Notes under the pieces: model-generated
What the model saw: the letters and a program-made list of their open reading frames with translations, nothing else
Told to the model about the DNA's origin: nothing
Databases searched by the model: none
In this document: one piece after another, positions 23,199 to 31,072 of the stretch
How the letters are laid out: each line of letters begins with the position of its first letter
How positions within the stretch are numbered: the first letter of the stretch is position 1
Assembly: GCF_014596445.1 (NCBI RefSeq)
Contig: NZ_MECL01000271.1
Location: 62,001 to 126,000 of the forward strand
DNA from: Streptomyces sp. CBMA29
GTDB lineage: Bacteria; Actinomycetota; Actinomycetes; Streptomycetales; Streptomycetaceae
Length of the DNA: 64,000 bases
Direction: 5' to 3'
Program-made: the position numbers and the translations under genes

Positions 23199-25181
23199 TC
23201 AGCCGACGACCGCCGCCGTCGCCGCCGCGTCGATCGCCGCCAGAGAACGCCGCACCTGATTGCGGTCCGTCGTATACCAGAGGTCGGGCATCGAGGACCG
23301 CAGGAAGCTGCCGTAGCGGGCGTTGGCCAGCCGTGGATCGAGTACGGCGACCACGCCGCGGTCGCCCATCGCCCGGATCAGCCGGCCCGCGCCCTGCGCC
23401 ATCAGCAGGGCCGCGTGGGTGGCGGCGACGGCCATGAAGCCGTTGCCGCCGTGTTCCTCGACCGACTTCTGCCGGGCGCTCATCAGCGGGTCGTCCGGCC
23501 GCGGGAACGGGATCCGGTCCATCACCACCAACTGGCAGTTCACGCCCGGCACATCGACGCCCTGCCACAGCGAGAGCGTCCCGAACAGACACGTCTTGGC
23601 GTCCTGCGAGAACGTACGGATCAGCTCACCGAGCGTCTCCTCGCCCTGGAGCAGTACCGGGTGGTCCAGGCGGCCCCGCATGGCCTCCGCGGCGGCCTGG
23701 GCGCCGCGCATGGACGAGAACAGCCCGAGGGTACGGCCGCCGGCCGCCTCGATCAGCTCGGCGAGTTCGTCGAGCATGTCCTCGCGGTTGCTGTCCCTGC
23801 CGGGCTGGTTGAGGTGCCTGGCGACGTAGAGGATGCCCTGCTTGCGGTAGTCGAAGGGCGAGCCGACGTCGATGCCCTTCCACTGCGGGACGTCCTCGCC
23901 CTCGGTGCCCTCGGGGGCCAGGCCGAGCGAGGCGGCCACCCCGTTGAAGTCGCCGCCCAGCTTGAGGGTGGCGGAGGTGAGCACCACCGAGCGCTCGGTG
24001 AAGAGCTTCTCGCGCAGCAGTCCGGACACGCTCAGCGGGGCGACCCGCAGCGAGGCCCCGTACCGGTCGTGCCGCTCGCACCACACCACGTCGAACTCGG
24101 AGCCGAGCACCAGCCGCTCGCTGACCTCGTGGATGTGCTCCACCGCGGCGAGGGCCTGCTTGCGGACCGCGTCCTCGTCCTGCACGGACTTGTCGCGGGT
24201 GTCGCCGATGGCGGTGATGACCTGGCGGCAGGCGTCACGCAGCGCCGCGAGGACGTACCCCAGATCCTCGGGGATCTCCTCCAGGCGTCCCGGCAGGGCC
24301 AGCTCCATCACGCGCTCGAAGCCTTCGGCAGCGGTGAGCAGGGCGTCCGCGGCCTTCTCGTTGACCAGCCGGGACGCGCGCTTGACCGCGCGGTTGACGG
24401 CGCCCGGGGACAGCTCGCCGGTGGCGGCCCCGGTGACGCGGGAGACCAGTTCGTGCGCCTCGTCGATGATCAGGACCTCATGGCCCGGCAGGACCGGGGC
24501 GCCCTCGATGGCGTCGATCGCCAGCAGCGCGTGGTTGGTGACCACCACGTCGGCCAGTTTGGCGCGCTCGCGGGCGGCCTCGGCGAAGCACTCGGCGCCG
24601 TAGGCGCACTTGGTGGCACCCAGACACTCGCGCGAGGTGACCGACACCTGGCTCCAGGCGCGGTCAGAGACGCCGGGAGTGAGGCCGTCCCGGTCGCCGG
24701 TCTCGGTCTCGTCGGCCCAGTCGCGCAGGCGCAGCAGGTCCTGGCCGAGCTTGCTGGTCGGCGCGGCGGCCTCGAAGGGGTCGAAGAGACCGTCCGCCTC
24801 GTCCTGCGGCACGCCCTCGTGCAGGCGGTGCAGGCACAGGTAGTTGGAACGGCCCTTGAGCATCGCGTACTGCGGCTCACGGCGCAGCAGCTGCTTCAGC
24901 GCGTCGACGGTGCGCGGCAGGTCGCGCTCGACGAGCTGGCGCTGGAGCGCGAGGGTGGCGGTGGCCACCACCACGCGCTCGCCGTGGGCGAGCGCGGGCA
25001 CCAGATAGCCGAGCGATTTTCCGGTGCCGGTACCGGCCTGGACGAGCAGATGGGACTGGTCGTCCACGGCGGCCTCGACGGCTTGGGCCATGGTGACCTG
25101 ACCGGCCCGCTCGACACCTCCGACGGCGGTGACGGCGGCGTGCAGCAGGTCGGTGAGCGCGGGTGGGGGCGTGGCAGTCAT
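23199..25181 (-). CDS. DinG/XPD-type ATP-dependent DNA helicase
   Basis: This 660-residue SF2 helicase of the Rad3/XPD-DinG group has Walker A QAGTGTGKS (48-56), four Cys for an iron-sulfur cluster (C116, C186, C192, C198 in YLCLH and ECLGATKCAYGAEC), DEAH (240-243) and the C-terminal QGAGRLIRAMGDRGVVAVLD motif. Such enzymes unwind 5' to 3', resolve R-loops and D-loops, and act in damage repair. The ATG at 25181 lies 9 nt after a RecA-NDp -10 element, so the gene is probably damage-inducible independently of LexA. It is convergent with lexA and divergent (91 bp) from the NYN-FHA gene. Confidence 0.88.
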   Translation of the reverse strand: MTATPPPALTDLLHAAVTAVGGVERAGQVTMAQAVEAAVDDQSHLLVQAGTGTGKSLGYLVPALAHGERVVVATATLALQRQLVERDLPRTVDALKQLLRREPQYAMLKGRSNYLCLHRLHEGVPQDEADGLFDPFEAAAPTSKLGQDLLRLRDWADETETGDRDGLTPGVSDRAWSQVSVTSRECLGATKCAYGAECFAEAARERAKLADVVVTNHALLAIDAIEGAPVLPGHEVLIIDEAHELVSRVTGAATGELSPGAVNRAVKRASRLVNEKAADALLTAAEGFERVMELALPGRLEEIPEDLGYVLAALRDACRQVITAIGDTRDKSVQDEDAVRKQALAAVEHIHEVSERLVLGSEFDVVWCERHDRYGASLRVAPLSVSGLLREKLFTERSVVLTSATLKLGGDFNGVAASLGLAPEGTEGEDVPQWKGIDVGSPFDYRKQGILYVARHLNQPGRDSNREDMLDELAELIEAAGGRTLGLFSSMRGAQAAAEAMRGRLDHPVLLQGEETLGELIRTFSQDAKTCLFGTLSLWQGVDVPGVNCQLVVMDRIPFPRPDDPLMSARQKSVEEHGGNGFMAVAATHAALLMAQGAGRLIRAMGDRGVVAVLDPRLANARYGSFLRSSMPDLWYTTDRNQVRRSLAAIDAAATAAVVG

Positions 25182-25190
25182 AGGGAGGCA

Positions 25191-25213
25191 AGCCTAGAGG
25201 GCCGCACTGACAT
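25191..25213 (-). promoter_or_regulatory. RecA-NDp-type promoter of the DinG-like helicase
   Basis: On the minus strand ATGTCAGTG, 8 nt, TAGGCT matches TTGTCRGTG-N8-TANNNT with one mismatch. The ATG follows 9 nt later. This motif class was described for Streptomyces recA and for PafBC-dependent genes in mycobacteria. The AGTTATCCACAG element found at recA, recQ and lhr is absent here. Confidence 0.7.
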
Positions 25214-25272
25214 CGCCGTCCGCGCCGGGCGCCGCGGATCGTTCCGGTCGGGCGGTGATAGCTTCTGGACAC

Positions 25273-26442
25273 ATGCCGTTCGAGCGCCGCCTGACTCTGG
25301 ATGCCTCCGCCGCGGAATATGTGATCGACGTCGCGAATGTGGTGCGTGAACCGGCGCTCGGCGGGGAACGGGCGGCGGATCTGGCCCGGTTGTCGGGTCT
25401 GCTGGACGCGCTGGCGGAGTTCACCCGCGATCCCGCCGTCCAGGTGTACGCGATCACCGACCGCTCCCTGCTGACCGACGGCCGTCTGACGCCCGAGGAG
25501 CGGCAGGGCCTGGACCGCTGGTATCTCGAAGGGCTGCTGGAGGTCCTGCCGCGGGCGGACGACCGCATCCTGGAGCTGGCCGACGCGCTGGAGTTGCGGG
25601 TGGTCAGCGCGGACAATTTCCTGGACTTCCACCGCGCCTATCCGTGGATTCCCGGCAACCGGGACCGTTTCCTGCGGCCCTTCCTCAATCCGGACGGTGT
25701 GATCGGCGTACGGCCGCGGATCATGCCGGTGCCTCCCGAGTGGCAGGTCTCCCGCAAGGAGGAGGAAGGGCTGCTCCTGGAGGCGGGCGTGTACCGGCGC
25801 TGGGACCGGTCGGCCCACCGGGCGGTGCTCAGCCGTGACTGGCGCTGTCCCGAGGCCGACTGCCCGCTGTTCGGTTCCGCCAGCCGGCCGAGTACCGCCC
25901 TCCCCCGCCGCCGTAAATCCCAGGTTCTCTGCCCGACGCACGGACTGCCCCTGGCGGACGCGGGTCCCCGTCCGTCCCGCGCCCAGGTGAAGGTGGTCAT
26001 GGACGGGACGGTGCGGGGCCGCTTCATAGTGACGGCGGGCGAGCCGCTCGCGGTCGGCCGGGCGCCCGCCGACGGCGGTGTCGTGCTCGGCACCTGGATC
26101 GACGACACCGAGGTCGAGTCGGTGAGCCGCACCCATGTGATGGTCAGTTACGACGGCACAGGGCTGAGCGTGGTGGACGAGCGCAGTGCGAACGGCACCT
26201 GGGTGCGGCGCCGCCGCCCGGCCGGTGACGAGCTGGTGCCGCTGCCGCACGGCGCGCTGTGGCATCTGCGCCAGGGTGATTCCGTCGTCCTGCACGAACG
26301 GCTGGAACTGCTGCCCAGCGGCCGTCAGTTCGTTTTCGAGGAGGACCCGGCGGAAGGTACCGTCGGACCGCGGGTGAGCGCGGACGCGGCGGGTCCCACC
26401 ATGATGGCCGTACCGTGGCCGCCGGGGCAGGCGCCCGGGTGA
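25273..26442 (+). CDS. NYN/PIN-like ribonuclease domain fused to FHA domain
   Basis: This 389-residue protein has residues 14-125 resembling the NYN (Zc3h12a-like) branch of PIN nucleases: YVIDVANVV with Asp19 and Asn22, ITDRS with Asp63, RADDRILELA with Asp96/97, and VVSADNFLDFH with Asp114/118, so the acidic active site looks intact. A Cys/His segment (WRCPEADCP, VLCPTHG; 190-224) may bind zinc. Residues 240-335 form an FHA phosphothreonine-binding domain (VGRAP, SRTH, SANGTWV). The nuclease call is inference from the acidic pattern. The ATG lies 8 nt after TAGCTT, so it may be nearly leaderless. The kinase gene follows after 39 bp in the same direction, and the divergent neighbour is the DinG-like helicase. 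Confidence 0.65.
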   Translation: MPFERRLTLDASAAEYVIDVANVVREPALGGERAADLARLSGLLDALAEFTRDPAVQVYAITDRSLLTDGRLTPEERQGLDRWYLEGLLEVLPRADDRILELADALELRVVSADNFLDFHRAYPWIPGNRDRFLRPFLNPDGVIGVRPRIMPVPPEWQVSRKEEEGLLLEAGVYRRWDRSAHRAVLSRDWRCPEADCPLFGSASRPSTALPRRRKSQVLCPTHGLPLADAGPRPSRAQVKVVMDGTVRGRFIVTAGEPLAVGRAPADGGVVLGTWIDDTEVESVSRTHVMVSYDGTGLSVVDERSANGTWVRRRRPAGDELVPLPHGALWHLRQGDSVVLHERLELLPSGRQFVFEEDPAEGTVGPRVSADAAGPTMMAVPWPPGQAPG

Positions 26443-26481
26443 ACCGGGCCGCGACGGCGAACGAGCGGGGACGAGGACGAC

Positions 26482-27681
26482 GTGTCGGGGGAGATCGGGA
26501 TCGGTACGGTCCTCAGCGACCGGTACCTCCTGGAGGAGTCGCTGGGCGGCGGCGGGTACGGGCAGGTCTACGCGGCTCTCGACCGGAGTCTCGGGCGGCG
26601 CGTCGCGGTGAAGGTGCTGACGCTGCACGCCGATTGGGGTGACGGCGAGCGTGACGAGCGCCAGGGCCGGTTCCGCAGGGAGGCGATGGCCGCCGCCGCG
26701 CTGAGCCATCCCAATGTGGCCACCGTCCATGACGCGGGCGAAGACCGGGGCAGGCCGTTCATCGTCATGGAATTGCTGCGCGGCGCAGACTTCCGCCAAG
26801 TGCTGCTGGACCGCGGCGGACTGCCGGTGACCGATGTCATCGCCTATGGCGCTCAGATCAGCGCCGGGCTGCGGCACGCGCATGAGCGCGGGCTCGTCCA
26901 CCGGGACATCAAGCCGGAGAATCTGATGCTTCTCCCGGACGGCGTCGTCAAGATCTGCGACTTCGGCCTGGTGGCGCACCGCGACGACAGCGCCACCCGG
27001 TACACCGACCCGCGGGCGGTCATGGGCTCACCGCCGTACTTCTCGCCCGAGCAGGCGCGCGGCGCCGAGGTGACCGCGCGGTCCGACCTCTATTCGCTCG
27101 GCTGCGTGCTGTACGCGATGCTCGCCGAGGGGCCGCCCTTCTCGGCCGGGACGTCCGTGGGATACGCGTACATGCACGTCCACGAGACGCCGGAGCCTAT
27201 CGAGCTGCGGCGTCCCGAGGTACCCGCCGGACTCGCGCGCCTGGTGCACCGGATGCTGGCCAAGAAGCCGGACGACCGGCCCGCCGACGCCGGGGAGGTG
27301 GCCGAGCGGCTGCGTGCGCTGATGCGGCCCGCTCCCGTACGGCGCAGTCCCACGGTGCTGGACCGGAGCGCCGGCCATGTGCTGTGGGCGCTGCTGGAGG
27401 ACGCCGAGGGGCTGCTCGCCGCGGACCGGTTCACCGACGCGGACGAGCGCTACTGGCAGGCGCTCCAGCACATCACGCGCCAGGGTGCGGAAAACGAGGC
27501 CGCGCCATTCGCGGCCCTTTTCGGCAGGGCACGGGCCCTGGAGGGTCTGAACGGCACGGCCGCCGTCGTCCGCCGCTTCGAGGAACTGTCGGCCGACGCC
27601 GCGGAGGCGCTGGGCCCCGAGCACCCGCTGGCTCGTTGTATCGCCGCCTATGCGGAGGTCAGAGCAGTACGCGGACGGTGA
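26482..27681 (+). CDS. Soluble Hanks-type serine/threonine protein kinase
   Basis: This 399-residue kinase has the Gly-rich loop GGGGYGQV (22-29), Lys44 in VAVKV, Glu67, HRDIKPEN (140-147) and DFG (160-162). GSPPYFSPEQARG forms the activation segment end. The kinase domain covers 15-285. The C-terminal 110 residues are helical and TPR-like (ALLEDAEGLLAADRFTDADE, YWQALQHITRQG), with no transmembrane segment and no PASTA repeats, so unlike PknB it is cytosolic. GTG start with GAGG 5 nt before. It is in an apparent operon behind the NYN-FHA protein, which is a plausible phospho-dependent partner. The 3' end overlaps the convergent zinc-ribbon/FHA gene by 23 bp. Confidence 0.9.
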   Translation: MSGEIGIGTVLSDRYLLEESLGGGGYGQVYAALDRSLGRRVAVKVLTLHADWGDGERDERQGRFRREAMAAAALSHPNVATVHDAGEDRGRPFIVMELLRGADFRQVLLDRGGLPVTDVIAYGAQISAGLRHAHERGLVHRDIKPENLMLLPDGVVKICDFGLVAHRDDSATRYTDPRAVMGSPPYFSPEQARGAEVTARSDLYSLGCVLYAMLAEGPPFSAGTSVGYAYMHVHETPEPIELRRPEVPAGLARLVHRMLAKKPDDRPADAGEVAERLRALMRPAPVRRSPTVLDRSAGHVLWALLEDAEGLLAADRFTDADERYWQALQHITRQGAENEAAPFAALFGRARALEGLNGTAAVVRRFEELSADAAEALGPEHPLARCIAAYAEVRAVRGR

Positions 27682-28252
27682 CGTCGGCGGCGAGCCGAAG
27701 AGTGTCGCCGGGGCGTACGGACGCCCGCTCGCCGGGCGCGAGCCGGTAGCCGTGGACGAAGGTGCCGTTCGTGGAGCTCTCGTCGGAGATCCAGGCGGAG
27801 CCGTCGGGCTCGACCCCGACCGTGGCGTGGATACGGGACAGATTGTCGTGCGCGGCGAGGAAGGGCACGGCGGGGCAGTACTTCGGGTCGCGGCCGAGCC
27901 GGATCGAGTTGCCCGGCTCCACCGGGACGATCTCACCGCTGGGGAACCGCAGTCTCAACGCCCGCGGCGGTGCGTCCCTGCGGGTCTCCAGGGGGCGGGG
28001 CAGCGCTCCGGGGATCACGTTGATCACGCGGGTGTGTTCGGAGTCGGCGCCGTGGGTACTCGGCAGCAGGGCGGTCGGTTCCGGGGGTGCCTCGGGGGCT
28101 GCTCCCTGTGGCGGGGTCTGCGTGACGCGGGCCGCGGCCACCAGCGAGAAGGGCACGAAGCAGCCCTGGCAGAGCAGTTGTCCCGGCCGCACGGCCGTAC
28201 CGCACTCCGGGCAGGGCTCGGCGCCCGCTGCCTCCCGCATGCCCGCCCCCAC
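27659..28252 (-). CDS. Zinc-ribbon plus FHA domain protein
   Basis: About 197 residues. C14, C17, C28 and C31 (CPECG, CQGC) form a zinc ribbon, followed by a Pro/Ala-rich linker (40-75) and an FHA domain at about 95-195 (IRLGRDPKY, NLSRIHATVG, SSTNGTFVHG) containing the Arg, Ser-Arg-x-His and Asn-Gly core residues needed to bind phosphothreonine. The start could be GTG 28252 or ATG 28240. It is convergent with the Ser/Thr kinase gene, overlapping it by 23 bp, so the two FHA proteins flank one kinase. It is a probable kinase substrate or adaptor (inference). Confidence 0.82.
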   Translation of the reverse strand: MGAGMREAAGAEPCPECGTAVRPGQLLCQGCFVPFSLVAAARVTQTPPQGAAPEAPPEPTALLPSTHGADSEHTRVINVIPGALPRPLETRRDAPPRALRLRFPSGEIVPVEPGNSIRLGRDPKYCPAVPFLAAHDNLSRIHATVGVEPDGSAWISDESSTNGTFVHGYRLAPGERASVRPGDTLRLAADVTVRVLL

Positions 28253-28265
28253 CTTTCCGCGGTGA

Positions 28266-28312
28266 TTCCCGTACGCGTTCCGTACGCGTTCCGTACGGGA
28301 TTCCGTACCGGG
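28266..28312. repeat. Four tandem copies of a TTCCGTACGCG unit
   Basis: Units TTCCCGTACGCG, TTCCGTACGCG, TTCCGTACGGGA and TTCCGTACCGGG follow one another directly. Each contains the self-complementary GTAC. The array lies just upstream of the zinc-ribbon/FHA gene start and before the siderophore operon's 3' end. It could be an operator array or a slippage product. Confidence 0.6.
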
Positions 28313-28352
28313 TCCCCGTGCTCGGATCGTATCGGCTCGGTCGCGGCGCCCT

Positions 28353-30119
28353 TCAGGGACGGGGAAGGCGGAGGGGATTGGCGACCGTGCCGTGCACGGC
28401 GGCGTGCGGGCGCTGCGACCGGTCGCGGTAGCCGTCGAGGTGCAGCCGGTTGCGGTTGAGGCAGAGCCGGTCGATGCGGGGCGTAAGGAGGTCGAAGGCG
28501 GCGAAACGTTCCTTGAGTTCGGGAAAGCGCTCCTGATGGCGGATGATCTCGTCCCGCACCAGGGTCCAGAATTCGGCTTCGGGCACGTTCAGTTGTGCTT
28601 CGCACAGGGGCGCGAGATAGCGCAGGACGCCGATGAAGAGTCCCGCGTGGATGAACTGGGTGAGAAATTCGGGCCGTTCGGTGAGCAGTACCCGGCGTAC
28701 GTCGTCCGGCATGCCGTCGTGTTCGGGCAGCGGGTCCGCGGAAACGTTGATGTCGTCGACGAAGTCCTTCACCGCGAGGCGTACCGGGATGTCGTGCTCG
28801 TCGTAGACCACGATGGTGTTCTCGCCGTGCGGGGAGAAAACCGTGCCGTATTGGTAGAGAAAACGCAGCAGGGGCGGCAGCAACGCCGCGAAGAGATGGC
28901 GCAGCCATACGCGGGGCGCGAGACCGGACCGGTCGACGAGTTCGGCGGTGAAAGATCGCCCGTTCGGGTCGGTGTGCAGCAGCGCGGCGAGGGTACGGGC
29001 GTGCTCTCCCGGTTCCAGGTGGGCGGCCAGCGGCTCGCGCCAGATGCAGCCGAGCAGTTCGCGGTACTGGTACGGGACGGTGGGCAGCCGGTTGTACTGC
29101 GGGTGTTCGACGGTGACGGAGGCGACCTCGCCGAGCAGGATCACCCGGGTCTCGTCCCGTAGGAAGGGGTCGGCGTCCCGCAGTTCCCGCACCCAGGCAG
29201 TGACGGCCGGTGCGGCCAGCGTGCGTTCGGTGGGAAGGCCGCGCCAGACGAGGGTGTTGAGGACGGACAGCGGGAGCTTGACGGTGCGCCGGTGCGGGCG
29301 GCTGGTGTTGAGGAAGGTGCGGATCGACTGCTGGGGCAGCCGCAGGTCGTTGTCAGTGGTGAGGTGGAGGATGGATCCGTCGCTGATCGCGGGGGCGAAG
29401 AGCGGCGCGATCACCTGGTCCCACTGCCAGGGGTGGACGGGCAGCAGCAGGTAGTCGGCTGGGTCGCGGTTCCGGTCGGCGATGGTGTGCCGGAAGGTGT
29501 CGAGGATGCCGGGGGTGAGCTCTTCGGCGTAGAGGAGATCGGGGGTGGCGAGCGTGGAGATACCGCGGTACTGGGCGAGGTCGCGGTGTACGGCGATCCA
29601 GGGCAGGCGCTGCGGCTTGCGTGCCTCGGGTGCCCAACGGGCGGCGTCGGCGGCGGAGAAGCCGATACGTCCCTTGTTGGCGACCAGCCAGGGGTGGCCG
29701 GTCTGGTGGCCTTCGAGGTCGGCGTAGTCCAGGTCGGCGAGTTCGGCCGCCGTCAGCGCGGTGCTGTCGAGCCGCACGTCGGCGCGGAGCGTCGCGAGGA
29801 GTTCCTGGATCAGGTGCCCTGTGGTGTCGCCGCTCAGGCCGAGCACGCTCTCGTGGCCGTGGAGCAGGAAGTGCAGCGGGTCACCGGTCGGCGTGATGCT
29901 GTCCGCGTCCACGTACCAACTGCCGTACGCGCCGCGCCGGGCACGGAAGCGGTAGGTCACGTCCGGGCTGAGCCGTAGCCGGTACGCGGTCGGGCCCTCG
30001 GCGGGCTCCGGCTCGGGGACGATCACCTCCTCGTACGCGAACTCGGCGAGCATCTTGGCCAGCAGGCGCCTGGCCGCGTGCTGCCAGACGGCGGAGTCGG
30101 GAGCGGAAGGGGTGAGCAC
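28353..30119 (-). CDS. NRPS-independent siderophore synthetase (IucA/IucC family), last gene of the operon
   Basis: This 588-residue ATP-dependent ligase of the IucA/IucC family joins a carboxylate such as citrate to an amine or alcohol. It has the family blocks EGHQTGHPWLVANKGRIGF (substrate/ATP region), LLPVHPWQWDQVI, KLPLSVLNTLVWRGLP and HGENTIVVYDEHDIPVRLAVKDF, and the C-terminal FerR-like iron-reductase-type segment ends near CLNRNRL. GTG start with AGGAG at good spacing. The size is typical (580-620). It is transcribed after the aminotransferase, the second synthetase and the acetyltransferase, as one operon. The product of this cluster cannot be named from the sequence. Confidence 0.88.
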   Translation of the reverse strand: MLTPSAPDSAVWQHAARRLLAKMLAEFAYEEVIVPEPEPAEGPTAYRLRLSPDVTYRFRARRGAYGSWYVDADSITPTGDPLHFLLHGHESVLGLSGDTTGHLIQELLATLRADVRLDSTALTAAELADLDYADLEGHQTGHPWLVANKGRIGFSAADAARWAPEARKPQRLPWIAVHRDLAQYRGISTLATPDLLYAEELTPGILDTFRHTIADRNRDPADYLLLPVHPWQWDQVIAPLFAPAISDGSILHLTTDNDLRLPQQSIRTFLNTSRPHRRTVKLPLSVLNTLVWRGLPTERTLAAPAVTAWVRELRDADPFLRDETRVILLGEVASVTVEHPQYNRLPTVPYQYRELLGCIWREPLAAHLEPGEHARTLAALLHTDPNGRSFTAELVDRSGLAPRVWLRHLFAALLPPLLRFLYQYGTVFSPHGENTIVVYDEHDIPVRLAVKDFVDDINVSADPLPEHDGMPDDVRRVLLTERPEFLTQFIHAGLFIGVLRYLAPLCEAQLNVPEAEFWTLVRDEIIRHQERFPELKERFAAFDLLTPRIDRLCLNRNRLHLDGYRDRSQRPHAAVHGTVANPLRLPRP

Positions 30120-30244
30120 AGTGGGGCTCCTGCGGTGGGGACCTGGTGACCTGGAAGGCAGGGGTGAGGAGGGTTCGGGGAACCGCCGTCGCGGCAGCCG
30201 CCCGAAGGACGCGGTGTCGGGCGCGCAGGCGCTGCCGGCCGGGC

Positions 30245-30949
30245 TCAGAGCCGGTGGCGCAGGGAACGGTCGCGGATCATGAGGGCCGCCCGCTTGCCGG
30301 GCAGTTCGAGTTCCGCGGACAGGCGGAAACCCGCCGTGAGGAAGGCCGCGACGGAAGGAGTGTTGCGCAGGTCGGGCTCCGCGATCACGCGTGGGCAGCC
30401 GGGGCGGTGGTCGAGGATGATGTCGCACACGGCGCGCAGCAGTGTGCCGCCGAGGCCGCGTGCCCGGTCGGCGACGCCGCCGATGAGCAGGTGGACGCCG
30501 ATGTCGTGCGGCCGGGCCGGGTAGAAGCGGGCGACCGGGTCCAGATCGGCGCTGTAGATCTCCCAGTAGCTCATCGGGGTGCCGTCCAGCACGCCGAGGC
30601 AGGGCACGCTGCGTCCGTCGCCCTCGGTCTGGCCGCGCAGGTGCCGCTCGGTGACGCGCTCGTCGCCGGCCAGTTCCCAGAATTCGGCGACGGCCGGGTC
30701 GTTCATCCAGCGGGTGAGCAGCGGCAGGTCACGCTCGACGCGGACCGGCACCAGCCGGAAGGAGCCTGCGGGGGTCTCGACGGCCGGCCAGGAGGCGGCC
30801 GCGCCGAGGAGTCCGGGCCTCGCGGCGCCAGCCGGGTCCTGGGCGTCCGGTTCGGCGGCGTCGAACGCCGTCGCGGCGAAGAGGGCCAGGACCTCGGGCG
30901 GCAGCTTCAGGTCGAGGGTGTCCTCGGTACTGGAATCGGCGGGTGTCAC
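30245..30949 (-). CDS. Siderophore-type N-acetyltransferase (IucB/MbtK-like GNAT)
   Basis: This 234-residue acyl-CoA N-acyltransferase has a variable 65-residue N-terminus followed by the RimJ/AlcB-like GNAT domain: VERDLPLLTRWMNDPAVAEFWELAG, PMSYWEIYSADLDPVARFYP, and DIGVHLLIGGVADRARGLGG, which carries the acetyl-CoA loop. This subfamily acylates hydroxylated amines in hydroxamate siderophores such as aerobactin, rhizobactin and mycobactin. GTG start with AAGGAG upstream. It lies between the two IucA/IucC genes. The operon has no visible N-hydroxylase, so the acyl acceptor is uncertain. Confidence 0.82.
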   Translation of the reverse strand: MTPADSSTEDTLDLKLPPEVLALFAATAFDAAEPDAQDPAGAARPGLLGAAASWPAVETPAGSFRLVPVRVERDLPLLTRWMNDPAVAEFWELAGDERVTERHLRGQTEGDGRSVPCLGVLDGTPMSYWEIYSADLDPVARFYPARPHDIGVHLLIGGVADRARGLGGTLLRAVCDIILDHRPGCPRVIAEPDLRNTPSVAAFLTAGFRLSAELELPGKRAALMIRDRSLRHRL

Positions 30950-31072
30950 GGAAGCTCCTTCCTCTCCTGAGCGGGGTCAGGTCCTGGTCGGGGTCCGGGC
31001 CGGTTCCCGGCGGGGATCCGGCACGGATCCGAGGGCGAGGACCGGGGACGGGCGCGCGGTCGGACCGTGCGC

